Source: Macrothele yani (Eukaryota > Arthropoda > Arachnida > Araneae > Macrothelidae). Taken from it: 64,000 nucleotides of DNA. The DNA is taken from contig CM077023.1 of assembly GCA_039090855.1 (NCBI GenBank), forward strand, positions 86,217,127 to 86,281,126, given 5' to 3'. Made by a program: the position numbers and the translations under genes. This document shows positions 11,322-21,249 of the stretch, piece by piece. Positions within the stretch are counted from its first letter, which is position 1; every line of letters begins with the position of its first letter. The notes beneath the pieces were generated by a model. It saw nothing but the letters and a program-made list of their open reading frames with translations, was not told the origin of the DNA and ran no database searches.

Positions 11322-13891
11322 TAACACACTGAAAGGAAATTCATCTTGACCGTAATCCTTCGTTTGTTAGCTGTACTGAAAATACTAGTTTCGTATTTTT
11401 GTCTTCTAGTTATATCGATGCACGCCTACTAAAGTATCAATTACATAATTTGTTAAGGAAATTGGTCGATAAGAGGTGGTTTGTAATGTGTGTGTGAGTG
11501 TGTGTGCGCGCCTGTGAGCGCGCGCGCTCGCCTGTCTCAGTGGAGGGCTTAATTGCGGGTGCCTGAGCGGAATCGTTAACATTCCACCACGTCTAGACAT
11601 ACGCTCACTTCACTGATAGCGACGTTACGAGAAACTTTTGGAATACAAATGATTCCGTCTTCCAACGTGTCAGGAATTCAAAAAGAAGAAAGAAAAGAAA
11701 AAGAGAGAATGGGAGAAAATATAGGAAAAAGAAAAGTAAAAAAAAAAAAAAAAATCGAAAGATTGACGTCCTGTTTACAAATATAGAGCTGGTAGACACG
11801 TCTTACGGAGAGGTTGTCGAGTCAATGACAGGTTGTGAGTTGCCCTGGCACGAATTCGAGTTTATCGTTGGTTCGTTTGGCGACTTTATTATGCACATGT
11901 TGGACACCATTCCTAGCCGAACTCATAGGGGAAAAGCAAAACTCAGAACTAGGAAATAGCTACTCGTCATGTTCACATTCTTCAAATGAATATCGGGTTT
12001 AAGTTGAACTAAAAGAGCCTCATTATATACATATAAATATTTACCGTAAATTTAACCAACTTAGCACCTTCCAAACAAAATATCGTTTAGGTTTCATCGC
12101 CATTGCGAAAATTCTTAATCATTGTGCATTAAAGACCTGAACTTCAGTATTTAAGATTCACTACTTCATGCAGAATAAAACCTCGTAAGAACTCTTGCAG
12201 GAAAAAAAAAAAAAAAATCAGTAATCTTGCAATAAATCAAATTAGGAATGGGAATAATTAAGGTGCATCACAAGTAGAAGCAATGGTTTGGATTTTGACT
12301 CAAATTGCTGTGGTTTCATTTGAAGCATTAAAAGAATAATTTATAGGAGTTTGAAACATTTTTTTTAAAGACAAGCTATTCCAAAGATGAGTGACGTGCA
12401 CCTCTAATTTAACCTTCGTTTTTTGAGTTTCTATTCTTATATAAATTATGTTACCTCTCCGCTAGATTTTTCTTCCGATGCTTCGCCAAAGTCCTTTATT
12501 ACTTTTGGCCACAACTGACAGTGAGTCAAAGGGTAAATTAAAAAGCTACGCCTAGAGCAAAGAGATGTGTGTGGGATAATGGTACAACGATTTGCTGATT
12601 GTATTCTGACGCATGTTACTTTGAGGAAATGTACACCGAATAAGTTAAATCTACGAGAGTGATATTGTGAATAAATTATCAAAGCAGTTTTAGCGTTCAA
12701 AGTGGAATTGTTATTAGGAGAGAGAAGTAATTCAACAATCAGGAAACCAATAAAACAAATCTTTGAAAGTTCTATTTATTGCCTTTCCTATTACATTGAT
12801 CCCTCAGACCGTTAGTGGTCATATGTGTTGTGTTACACATTTAGTACTAGTTCAGCGCACGAAAATCTAACGAACCTTAAGCGTTATAAGGTTTGTGACG
12901 TATACTTAATATAACTTTCCTTCTTAGTTCCTGCTATCTATGCAAATTTTAGTTCGTTCTTCTTAAGCATTTTCCAAACTTAACGCAACATTTTCTCTCT
13001 CACTGAATGTTTTGTGGCAGCCTGAATTGAGGTTAGGAGTGCCATGATGTATGGGAAAGACGAAGATTTATACGATGTATCGGGGCCCTTCTCTCATCAG
13101 ATATTCGGGGTTGTCGTTAGAGTTCAGCTGAAGCTTGTTTGTAATTGATTTGAAAAGAGATTTGTTATGCGAGCTTACACTAACCTGAGGTTTAGAGTTT
13201 GATGTTATTGTTTAATTCTTTCGCTTTGATTATCACGCTTGTTTGATCATCGAAGACTTAAGTTATTTTCAAGGTAATGTGCCTTGGAGATTATTTCATA
13301 TAACGAGCATGATGTTGTTCAGCTATTGAAGTGTTTTCGTTGTGGTGTTAACGTACATGCCTGAGATTGAATACAAGTTTGATTTTGCAAGTACACTTGT
13401 TTTCTTTGAATCTCTAGACGTATTGTTGAAATGAGATTTCTGGCTTAAAGGCCTTTTACAACTACTTAGTTTATTAAAGCTATCCGGAGCATCACGAAAA
13501 CGCTACGGATCGTTGCAAAGTCTCCTTCTTTTTCCACTTAACGTTAATGTTCCGGAGAAGGATAAGCATTAGCTAAATCATTCAACCAAACACTTAAGAA
13601 CATATTACAATAATGGAAAATACACCTTAGTATTATACAACTTGAAATATTTATTCCGTATTGAATGGTGTAACAATTTATACAACATACAACGACTAAG
13701 TACCGAGCTTTCACACTCCGAACGGGAGGCTTTTTCAAGACCAGTGAACACAAGAATAATTTCGAGAACGACGATAATTTGAAATCTTGGAACGCCTATC
13801 TATTACGTGTCTAGGTGATATTGCGTCTCACGGAAGGTGGTGTCTACTGACCTACCTTTCAAACATTCTGTCTCATTTTCCCCTTAATATT
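11322..13891. other. no gene recognised
   Basis: Gene-free as far as I can see. Contains an alternating GT/GC tract (about 11,490-11,530), an A/G-rich tract ending in a 16-A run (about 11,680-11,757) and ordinary AT-rich sequence. Small open frames show no recognisable motif. Confidence 0.5.
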
Positions 13892-14139
13892 CTATGTCAG
13901 TAGGATCTTCCACGCAGCCGAGAGTTCGAGGGAAGGGCTCTCGTTGCAAGGGTTGGGATGCATGGATATTTCGATGCTTTCTCTAGTCAGTGTTCCTTTG
14001 TAGTCTGTGTATGGAGCTATCCTCTTCATGTTTTTCCATACCGGTACGGCGTCATATTGGGCTACTTCTTTGCAAAGCGCTGTTTGTGATTTTCTTGCTT
14101 TAATGTCCCTTATGTGTTCTTTTCCCCTAATTGTAACGG
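13892..14139 (-). pseudogene. Penelope-like element, C-terminus after GIY-YIG domain
   Basis: The minus strand encodes KEHIRDIKARKSQTALCKEV, then IAPYTDYKGTLTRESIEI and HPNPCNESPSLELSAAWKIL. This is the usual end of Penelope-like proteins: the basic ..KEH..DI.. helix of the GIY-YIG endonuclease, then REAIEI..HP.N.N and a final ELS.AWKPLL. The reverse transcriptase and the catalytic GIY and YIG strands are missing, because upstream lie a hairpin and another transposon. The call rests on motif order only. Confidence 0.7.
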
Positions 14140-14141
14140 AT

Positions 14142-14186
14142 CTTTTGGTCATTATCGGAATGACCAATTCCGATAATGACCAAAAG
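14142..14186. repeat. perfect 20-bp inverted repeat, 5-nt loop
   Basis: CTTTTGGTCATTATCGGAAT at 14,142-14,161 is followed by GACCA and its exact complement at 14,167-14,186. It sits between the Penelope fragment and the 3' end of the Tc1 gene. It could be a residual terminal structure of either. Confidence 0.95.
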
Positions 14187-14187
14187 T

Positions 14188-14268
14188 AATAGTGGAGCCG
14201 TTAAAAATGAATAGTAGAGCCGTTAAAAATGAATAGTGGAGCCGTTAAAAATGAATAATGGAGCCGTT
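14188..14268. repeat. 22-bp tandem repeat, about 3.7 copies
   Basis: The unit AATAGTGGAGCCGTTAAAAATG starts at 14,188, 14,210, 14,232 and 14,254. The last copies overlap the final codons and stop of the Tc1 transposase (14,245-14,247), so the array is a repeated duplication of the gene's own 3' end. Confidence 0.95.
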
Positions 14269-15240
14269 GTTCCGAATAACACTGAAAACCCGATTGGGCA
14301 TGCTGTCCACTAAGGGATGTAAGTGTTCTGGACGGAGTGCGCACCAGCTTCGTTAAATCTGCTCTTTCAATGCCACCACACTTGAGAACTGCCGTCCATT
14401 CGCATACACATCACGAGCTAGGATACCCCAGAGGTTCTCGATAGGGTTCAGATCGGGACTGAGTGCTGGCCAATCCATTACTGCCACATGATGAGTGTTA
14501 AATCAGCTTTTCGTTGATGCAGACCGATGGATAGAGGCATTGTCTTGCTGGAACAGATAATCAACCCCCGCTAGAGTTTCGGCAAACGGTAGAAGGTGGT
14601 TGCTGAGTATGTCCTGATACGTTTCGGAGTTTTGCCTGCCTTGCAGAAAAGCGATATTCGTTGTTCCATTGAACGCAAAAGCTCCCCAGACCATCACAGA
14701 TCCCCCTCCTTTCTGTCTGCTGAAGAAGGTGCGTGGCTCGCGTCGTAAATCATGCCAACAGCAGTTCTAACCGTCAGGGCCGTCCAGATTGAACTTTTTC
14801 TCATCGGAGAAAATAGTTGTGATCCACTCGTCCGTCCAGTGTATGTGGCTGCTTGCCCATAACAATCTAGCTTCTTTGTGGCGCCGCGTGAGGTGTGGCA
14901 GACGGCGTATTTTACGGAGCACAGTGTTGCGACTTTCCTTGAATCGTCGATGAACTGTGTCCTTTGAGGCGGTGACACCAACAGTCCGAGAAACTTGACG
15001 TAGTGATAACCTTTGGGATGAAACTAAACGCATGATGGCACGATCATCTCGTTTGGTTGTTATTCGAGGCCTTCCAGGCCGTTTTCTGGCAGTTAACGTA
15101 CCGCGCTTTGATAAAGTCTTATAAATGACTGCCCTAATCCTCCCCATGGCTTTACAAATTTTCGCTGCCGGCAATCCATTTGCTCTCAGTCTCCAAATCT
15201 TCTGCACCTCCTCACCAGAAAGTTGACTGCTGCGTGGCAT
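14245..15240 (-). pseudogene. Tc1-like DD34E transposase, three nonsense codons only
   Basis: From the ATG at 15,240 (MPRSSQLSGEEVQKIW) to the TAA at 14,245-14,247 there are 332 codons in one continuous frame. Both helix-turn-helix parts are present with the linker ARKRPGRPRIT. Asp in TIFSDEKKF, Asp in LFQQDNASIH and Glu in SPDLNPIENLW form the triad, with 34 positions between the last two. The damage is TAG at 14,767-14,769 (codon 158), TGA at 14,503-14,505 (codon 246) and TAA at 14,353-14,355 (codon 296). No indel is needed, and length and C-terminus (VDSMPNRVFSVI) are typical. Confidence 0.92.
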
Positions 15241-15638
15241 TTCGGTAAATGAATGTCTGACGGCAGGTCGCTGTCTTTTGTAGGCTGGACCGAATTACGG
15301 CCAATGCGCGTGCGTACAACATGCTAATTTGTACATCTCATTTGTATGTGGCTACTTTACATAGTTGTCTTTACATTTATGAGACACCTAAAATTACACT
15401 ATTTCACTTTGTGGTGTTCTTTTCACACAATCCGGTCATCTCGAAACGTTTGTTGTAGGGTTATGTCTAATTAGGTAACACTTCAGCTTCCTACCTATAT
15501 TGGCATTGCGTTCACGGCGCAAAGTCGACTGTCTCTATATTTATGCGACGCACCTTATCACTGTTGTCAGAACAGAAATGGAAAGGCAATGAATCAGCAA
15601 GTGAACTTGCGTTAGCCCACTGATTATTAGCTTGTCAC
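15241..15638. other. 5' flank of the Tc1 gene
   Basis: Non-coding sequence upstream of the transposase start, presumably including that element's promoter and terminal repeat. I could not match a terminal repeat to the other side. Confidence 0.4.
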
Positions 15639-15639
15639 T

Positions 15640-15875
15640 CTTTTTTTCCTTTTTTTTTTTTTTTTTCCCTTTTCTGGTCGTTAAACGACCACCGTGAGCA
15701 ACTCGATTGGCTATAAGCAGTTGCCTGTCCCATATCAGGGCCACTAGTTCCAGGGAAAGGAGAGACCCAGTGTTGTAAGGCAAACACAAATCCATCTCAC
15801 ACCGGGATTCGAACCGGATCCATCTCGGACGTAGCAGAAGCCAGCGGTTGCGCACCGCGCTAGCGGGACGGCAGT
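15640..15875 (-). repeat. SINE-A with long poly-A tail
   Basis: The tail (poly-T on this strand, about 15,640-15,667) is followed by the body and tRNA-like head in reverse. The B box is GGTTCGAATCC. The centre and head are diverged (GCTAGCGCGGTGCGCAA). Confidence 0.85.
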
Positions 15876-15974
15876 TTGTCATTTGCGCTTCAGAACATGA
15901 CTACTAGAAAGTGAACTCACTGGCTTCAATCCAGACAATAATCCGTACCTGCCAAGTTAGCCGTAAGCATTACG

Positions 15975-16197
15975 GGGCGCCCCGGTGGCGCAGTGGTTTA
16001 ACCGCTGACTTACACCGTGTATGACCGTTCGTCAAGGAAGGGTCCGGGTTGGAATCCAGTGGAGGCACGGGTCTTGTGTTTGTCTTACGGCATTGGCTCT
16101 CTCCTTTCCATGGAACCAATGGCCCTAAATTAGGGGCGAGCGATTGCTTATAACCCATTGAGTTGTTCACTGTGGTCGTTTTACCTGCAATAAAAAA
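15975..16197 (+). repeat. SINE-A
   Basis: Head GCGCCCCGGTGGCGCAGTGG, B-box region GGGTTGGAATCC, complete body and tail GTTTTACCTGCAATAAAAAA. It lies 100 bp from an opposite-strand copy. Confidence 0.9.
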
Positions 16198-16468
16198 CTC
16201 CCTGGATATTCTAATTCACCTGACCGTATTTTCATCAATTTGTACGTCTCCAACCCTTTCTATGCTCGTAGAGTAGCGGAAAAGTTTCTGTAAAAACGCT
16301 GTAGGATTAGGATTGACGATAATACAGAAATAGAGAGAGAGAAAGAGAAATGAAAGGTATCAGCCTCACAAAAGGCTTAAAATTGCGTTTTTAAAGGTAT
16401 TATTATATCATGTTGGCACAAAGGTTTAAAGTCAAAACCTCAACTAAGTTTAAAGTAAAAAGTTACTA

Positions 16469-17735
16469 AGCACCCCGGACAAAAAATTACGGAATGCTGT
16501 CATCCGGAGGAACAGTTGGAAACTGGTCAGGCAGAGAAAACTGCGTGTATATAATGGAATGGAAAGTATTGTATGTTACTTGTTACTTTTTCGGCCTTGT
16601 AAGACGTGCATGCCTAATCAGTTTTATTGTTGCTTACAGGTAGTACCATGAGTAGAAAAGGTGACGTAACAGAGTGGCAAAAAGGGAGCTACCGTCTTTG
16701 GTCGGGAACATGGTCATTCGCTGAGGGAGGTGGCGGAGTTCGTTGGAATGTCCAAGTCCACAGTCAGTAGTGTTCATTTAGCGTGGAAGGAATCGGCCAG
16801 AGACAATTCCCGTCGGAGCAGCTGCGGCAGAAAAACCATCATGAGCAACCTTGATCGTCGACGTCTGGGGCAATTATCAACTGCAAGACGGTTCCAAACC
16901 TGGCAGGAATTGCTACAAGAGTACAATGCGGGACCCAGTCAGCTTGTTTCCGAACGAACGCTTCGACAAGAACTTCATGGTGTAGGAATATTCAGTCGTG
17001 TAGCTAAGGTTCTCCCGAAGCTGTCTGCCATACACAAGAAAAAGCGGCTGGAATGGGCGAGGGAACACCGACACTGGACCAGAGTACAGTGGCGACGCAT
17101 CATCTTGTCGGACGAATCCAGGTTCTGTCTGTATTCCAATGATAGTCGATCCAGAATCATGCGTGAGGCCGGAAAAGCCTTCAACGCAGAGGGTGTGCAA
17201 AGGGCTGTACAGAAGGGGGTGGAAGTGTCATGTTTTGGGAGTGTATATCCAGTGCTGGCGTGGGTCTCTTAGTTCACGTGTCTAATGGCATGAAAGCGGT
17301 GGACTACGTAAAACTGTTGGATAACGAGGTGTTGCCATATGTCCAGTTCCTCCAAGATACCGCCATTCCAGATCCTCGTTATCAAGACGACAACTGCACA
17401 GTCCACCGAGCTGCCATTGTGCAGGATTGGTTTGCAGAACATGAGGTCGACGTCCCACATCTCAACAGGCCCGCCAATTCGCCTGATCTCAATGTTATAG
17501 AGAAAATTTGGGACATGCTCGAACGGGCCGTTAAGAAAAGGCAACAACACCCTCCGAATTTGACTGCTCTGCGGGACCAGTTTTTCACGGCGTGGGGCAA
17601 ACTGGACATTAATGTCATCCGCTCCCATATTGACAGCATGCCAAAGAAAATCTAGGCTGTGCTTCGAGCTCGTTGTGATGTAACCCCATATTAACCAATA
17701 AAATGAGCATTCCGTAATTTTTCGTCAGGTGTGCT
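16469..17735 (+). mobile_element. DD36E Tc1/mariner element, complete
   Basis: The terminal inverted repeats of about 32 bp match with four mismatches. The shared inner part is AAAAATTACGGAATGCT, present on the plus strand near 16,481 and as its complement near 17,708-17,724. TA target dinucleotides are at 16,467-16,468 and 17,736-17,737. The length is 1,267 bp with a single transposase gene. The spacing of the catalytic residues places it with DD36E elements, known as the Incomer family. Confidence 0.9.
16648..17655 (+). pseudogene. DD36E transposase, two 1-nt indels in G runs
   Basis: The ATG at 16,648 (MSRKGDVTEWQKG) and TAG at 17,653-17,655 span 1,008 nt. The frame changes by +1 in a G run at 16,684-16,686 and by -1 in a G run at 17,215-17,219, so the two ends are in the same net frame. 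It contains helix-turn-helix AEFVGMSKSTVSSVHLAW, Asp in IILSDESRF (17,111), Asp in YQDDNCTVH (17,389) and Glu in SPDLNVIEKIW (17,500), with 36 residues between the last two. No internal stop lies in the corrected frame. The indels may be recent mutations or assembly errors; if the latter, the gene is intact. Confidence 0.92.
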
Positions 17736-17737
17736 TA

Positions 17738-18126
17738 CTTTCTATCACAAAAATTTTGCAATTACAAATGAAATTTTCATCTATGTATGGATACTATTAA
17801 GAACGTACTGATACTGTGATTATGTATCGATTGCATTTTAATTGCTGCAAGCGTGAAGTAGTGCCAAATAACTTAATTTAGCATATAAAACCGATTAAAT
17901 TGCCAAACCTGTTGAATAATAAATCGGCTTTTAATCGATGTTAGAAACATTTAATCCATACGTTGTGTAACCTACACAATCAAACGCATCGATTAAATGT
18001 TCACTGAATTTTTTTATTTTTTTTTTGTTTACGGATTTTAATTTTTGAAAGTTCGCAGGTCTGATAGACACCACACATATAAATCATTATAACTCATCGC
18101 GATATTCGTTCAGCAAATGTGCGTAA
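17738..18126. other. no gene recognised
   Basis: AT-rich. Several ATCGATTAAA-like words recur near 17,890-17,995 without forming a clear array. Confidence 0.4.
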
Positions 18127-18350
18127 TAGCAACACTCGGGCGCAGTGGTCCAGCCGCTGGTTTCTGACCATTCGACCGAGATAGGTTTGAAACCTGGTGA
18201 AGTATGCTTGTTGTGTTTGTCTTAAGGCACTGGCTCCCCCCCCAGTCTCTGGAACCAGATGCCCTAAATTAGAGACAAGCGACTTTTTATAGCCCATCGA
18301 ATTTCTTACGGTGGTCGTTAAGCACCCCTTCCCCCTCACACAAAAACAAT
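18127..18350 (+). repeat. SINE-A, diverged
   Basis: Head GGGCGCAGTGGTCCAG, B-box region GGTTTGAAACC, body with a C-run expansion (about 18,235-18,243) and tail GTTAAGCACCCC. Confidence 0.85.
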
Positions 18351-18589
18351 CGTCTCTGTATAACATGCCTCTCATGTACATTCATTGCATATTGCTCCGA
18401 CTCACTGTCAGTAATGCCAAAAACTCTTCCGGGAAGTGATGTGTAGTTCAGTGAGAAACAGGTTAACAAGATGGAATAAGAGAACAGAAACTCAAAAGAT
18501 AGGTTAAATTAGAGGTGTACATCACAGTTTTGAAAAAAAACAAAAACAAAATGTTATCAAAGTTTTTATACGTATATATACTGTAAAAG

Positions 18590-18912
18590 ATAAGTAGTGT
18601 GAAGTCACAGAAAATTTCTGAAAATAACATGCAGCAAAGGTGCTGGTAGGTATCCGTCTTTTCCCGAAATTTCCGTTTTTAAAAGTGCCCTTTAATTTTA
18701 ACTTCCCGTATTTTCACAGATTTTCCGTAGTCACAAGCTCCGTTTTAGGTTTTTCGATATTTAAACAGAAATTTCTCAAAGTGGAAGACCCTGCATTTTT
18801 TACCCCTTGCACCAGATAACCCTGTCGAAGCAGTCAGGATCGAACCGCCGTCGTTAGGGTTGGTTCAACAAATAACGCGCGCCTTTAACTACTGGGTCAG
18901 AAACACTCGGCT
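18590..18912 (-). repeat. SINE-E, copy 1
   Basis: Shares order and words with 29,567-29,885 over its whole length. On the minus strand it begins with a tRNA-like part (A-box-like TGACCCAGTAG, B box GGTTCGATCC) and continues into a body rich in ACGGAAA and AAATTTC motifs, ending GTTATTTTCAGAAATTTTC. The proximal tRNA-like module suggests a Pol III promoter. Confidence 0.7.
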
Positions 18913-19232
18913 AAAAGAGCTCGATGCAGCTCTGCTGGTGTGAAGTAGCAAAACATTGAATGAACACGTTGTTTCTCCAACTAAAGAAGAGTCGCCAGTC
19001 TCATTCATATTAACAAAATCCGTGGTTCTTCTATTGTTTGACAGTCAAAGACAGCTGCATGTCTTCGACGTCGGATCAGTCGCAGCCCATAGGAATCGAA
19101 ATGACATTCCGGAACCTCAAGTTTGTCTCTTCCAGGGTGTCCTCCGTTTAATGGACGACAATGCACTTCCACACATACACCAATGCTCGTGAACGCATGC
19201 CTGGAGAAAGAATATCATTCGCACGCAATATA
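18913..19232. other. no gene recognised
   Basis: Flanking sequence between SINE-E and the inverted-repeat transposon; nothing recognisable. Confidence 0.4.
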
Positions 19233-19619
19233 CAGGGTGCCCACTAAAGTACTTTCTCAGCCACGTAACTTTCGAACGCCGACTGCTATAGCCATAAAAA
19301 CGGTGTCTAGGTATAATAAAGTAGATATGCGCTATTCAATGAGACCGCTTACAGCGCCTTCTAGCTGCAAAGTCAGAAGTTAGCGTGCCGATCTCGAAAA
19401 CTGTACGAGATACGGGAAAATAATCAATTACAAAGTTGTAGAGCAACATCGATTTAGTACAAAAAGACACCTTGCGCACATGAATGCTAAGAATAGAACG
19501 CGTACAACGCTCGTTTGTTTGTTCGCGATGTCGAACATTGTTACGTCACGAAACGCGTCAGAAAGGAGATAATATCGCCTTCCGCAAAGCAGTAGCCAGA
19601 CTCAACTGCAGAATGTTTG

Positions 19620-19962
19620 GTTCCAACATGACACCGCCCCTCCGCACCAGCCAGGAAACGTAAGAAGGTACCTGGTCGAGACATTCGAGCAACAAATCAT
19701 CGGCTATGGTGGTTGCGTAGAGTGGCCTGCACGCTCACTGGACCTCACCCCATTGGACTTCTTCCTGTGGGGCTACCCCAAAGAGCAGGTGTATCAGACC
19801 CTCCGACTACGTTGCAGGACCTTCAACGTCGTATAACTGATGCTTGTTCCAGCGTGTCCCTGACATGCCGCAAAATGTGCAGCGTGAGATTCAATCTAGA
19901 GTCCAAATGTGTATTGTGGCTGACGGAGAGCACATTGAGCACCGATGGTAAATGTGCCTAGT
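19620..19962 (+). pseudogene. IS630/mariner-like transposase, C-terminal third
   Basis: Readable pieces in order: QHDTAPP (normally QQDGAPP, the second catalytic Asp region), YLVETFEQQIIGYGGCVEWP, ARSLDLTPLDFFLWGYPKEQVY (third Asp in LDLTPLDFF) and LQRRITDACSSV. The frame changes near 19,790. The helix-turn-helix and first catalytic region are absent. The WGYLKxxVY type matches arthropod proteins annotated with DUF4817. Confidence 0.8.
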
Positions 19963-20074
19963 GACAACTAATTGCTTATTTCTGACGCGTTTCGTGACGT
20001 AACAGTGTTCGACATCGCGAACAAACAAATGAGCGTTGCACGCGTTCTATTCTTAGCATTCATGTGCACAAGGT

Positions 20075-20236
20075 TGTGACGTACCTGCCAGCAGGACGCA
20101 CACGACATAAAGGCAGATAGGAATCAGAATAATCGTCTGCGTAGCTCAGTTGGTAGAGCGACTTGTTCCGGAATAAGCGGCCTCGGGTTCGAATCCCGGC
20201 GTAGACCAAAAATTACGGAGAAATTTACTTCGTTAT
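20075..20236 (+). repeat. tRNA-like repeat, TCCGGA family, copy 3, inserted with AAGGT duplication
   Basis: The insertion interrupts the right arm of the transposon. Aligning both arms shows 162 extra bases flanked by AAGGT at 20,070-20,074 and 20,237-20,241. At 20,135-20,206 it holds a 72-nt tRNA-like sequence with a full 7-bp acceptor stem (GTCTGCG/CGTAGAC), D arm, T arm and perfect A and B boxes (TAGCTCAGTTG, GGTTCGAATCC). The anticodon arm CTTGT-TCCGGA-ATAAG has a 6-nt loop. A 60-bp leader precedes the tRNA-like part, as in copies 1 and 2. Confidence 0.75.
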
Positions 20237-20471
20237 AAGGTATCTTTTCGTACTAAATCAATGCTGCTCTACAACTTTGTACTATTTCCCGTATCTTGTA
20301 TAGTTTTCGAGATCGGCACGCTAACTCCTGACTTTACCGCTAAGAGGCGCTGTAAGCGGTCTCATCGAGTTGCGCATAGCTACTTTACTATACCTAGACA
20401 CCGTTTTTATGGCTATAGCTGTCGCCGTTCGAAAGTTACGGGGCTGAGAAAGGATTTTACTGGGCACCCTG

Positions 20472-21249
20472 TATACAAAGTCGGTAGAACGTGCGTCTGA
20501 CGCTCTGTAACGTAAACTTAATTCTTAGAGCCTTCAACGGCCTTTCCGTTGATACATCATGCACGGGTAAGAAAATGGAACTCCATGCCTCTAAGCTTTG
20601 CAAATGATTTGATTCTCGATATGGCCGCCATTATGCATCTCGTGTGTCAGCAAGAGCAATGAAACCTCGTGTTGAACCTCATCACTGGAATGGCACAGAT
20701 GTTGTGACATCTTTTCATTTTCCTATCATCTTTATCCTTTTTTTAATTAGAGTAGTGCAGAAAAACAACACTGAAATATTTTTTTTGTATTCAAATATTA
20801 TACATAATTGCTTGTGTATTATTATGTGAGCAAACTATTTAATCGCTACGTGCAGTGATTTTTTCATTTGTTCCTTGCGGAACAATGTGTCTGGAAATAC
20901 GAAAGTTCCTTTGATTCTGCATTTGCGTTTGTATCTGACTACCAAGTATACTTGCAAACTATTCTTTCTTTTTAATTTTTGTAGCGCGAGTAGAGACTGT
21001 CCATACGATAGTAATCAGTTGCGTTTAGAATTTCTCTCTTTCACTTGCTGATTGGTTATTATGCCTATACCAATTGAAAAAACAACAAAACAAAAACAAA
21101 GCGAAGCACCCAGAAGGAATAATTCAGTCGAGATGAAAATTGGAATGTTCAGCGCACATGTATAGGAAAGACAATGATAACAATTCCAGAGTAGCTGGGC
21201 CATTTATTCCGATAAAACAGCTACATGTGTGGAACAAGTCAGTACGTCA
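20472..21249. other. no gene recognised
   Basis: AT-rich sequence with no motif I recognise. Confidence 0.5.

Larger units (their letters stand above)
19233..20471 (+). mobile_element. DNA transposon with about 330-bp terminal inverted repeats
   Basis: The left arm (19,233 to about 19,563, starting CAGGGTGCCC) is matched by the right arm (about 19,981-20,471, ending GGGCACCCTG) once a 162-bp insertion in the right arm is removed. TA flanks both ends. Between the arms lies a C-terminal transposase fragment, so this is an internally deleted, non-autonomous member of an IS630/Tc1-type family. The element at 57,506-58,694 has a similar terminus (CAGGGTGTCC). Confidence 0.85.

Noticed and set aside
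16684..17219. Programmed ribosomal frameshifting in the DD36E gene
   Set aside because: The two shifts are in opposite directions in plain G runs without a slippery heptamer or downstream structure; mutation or sequencing error is simpler.
20135..20206. Functional tRNA gene
   Set aside because: Acceptor, D and T arms are good, but the anticodon loop has six bases. The sequence is part of a 162-bp insertion with a target duplication, and relatives lie at 10 kb.
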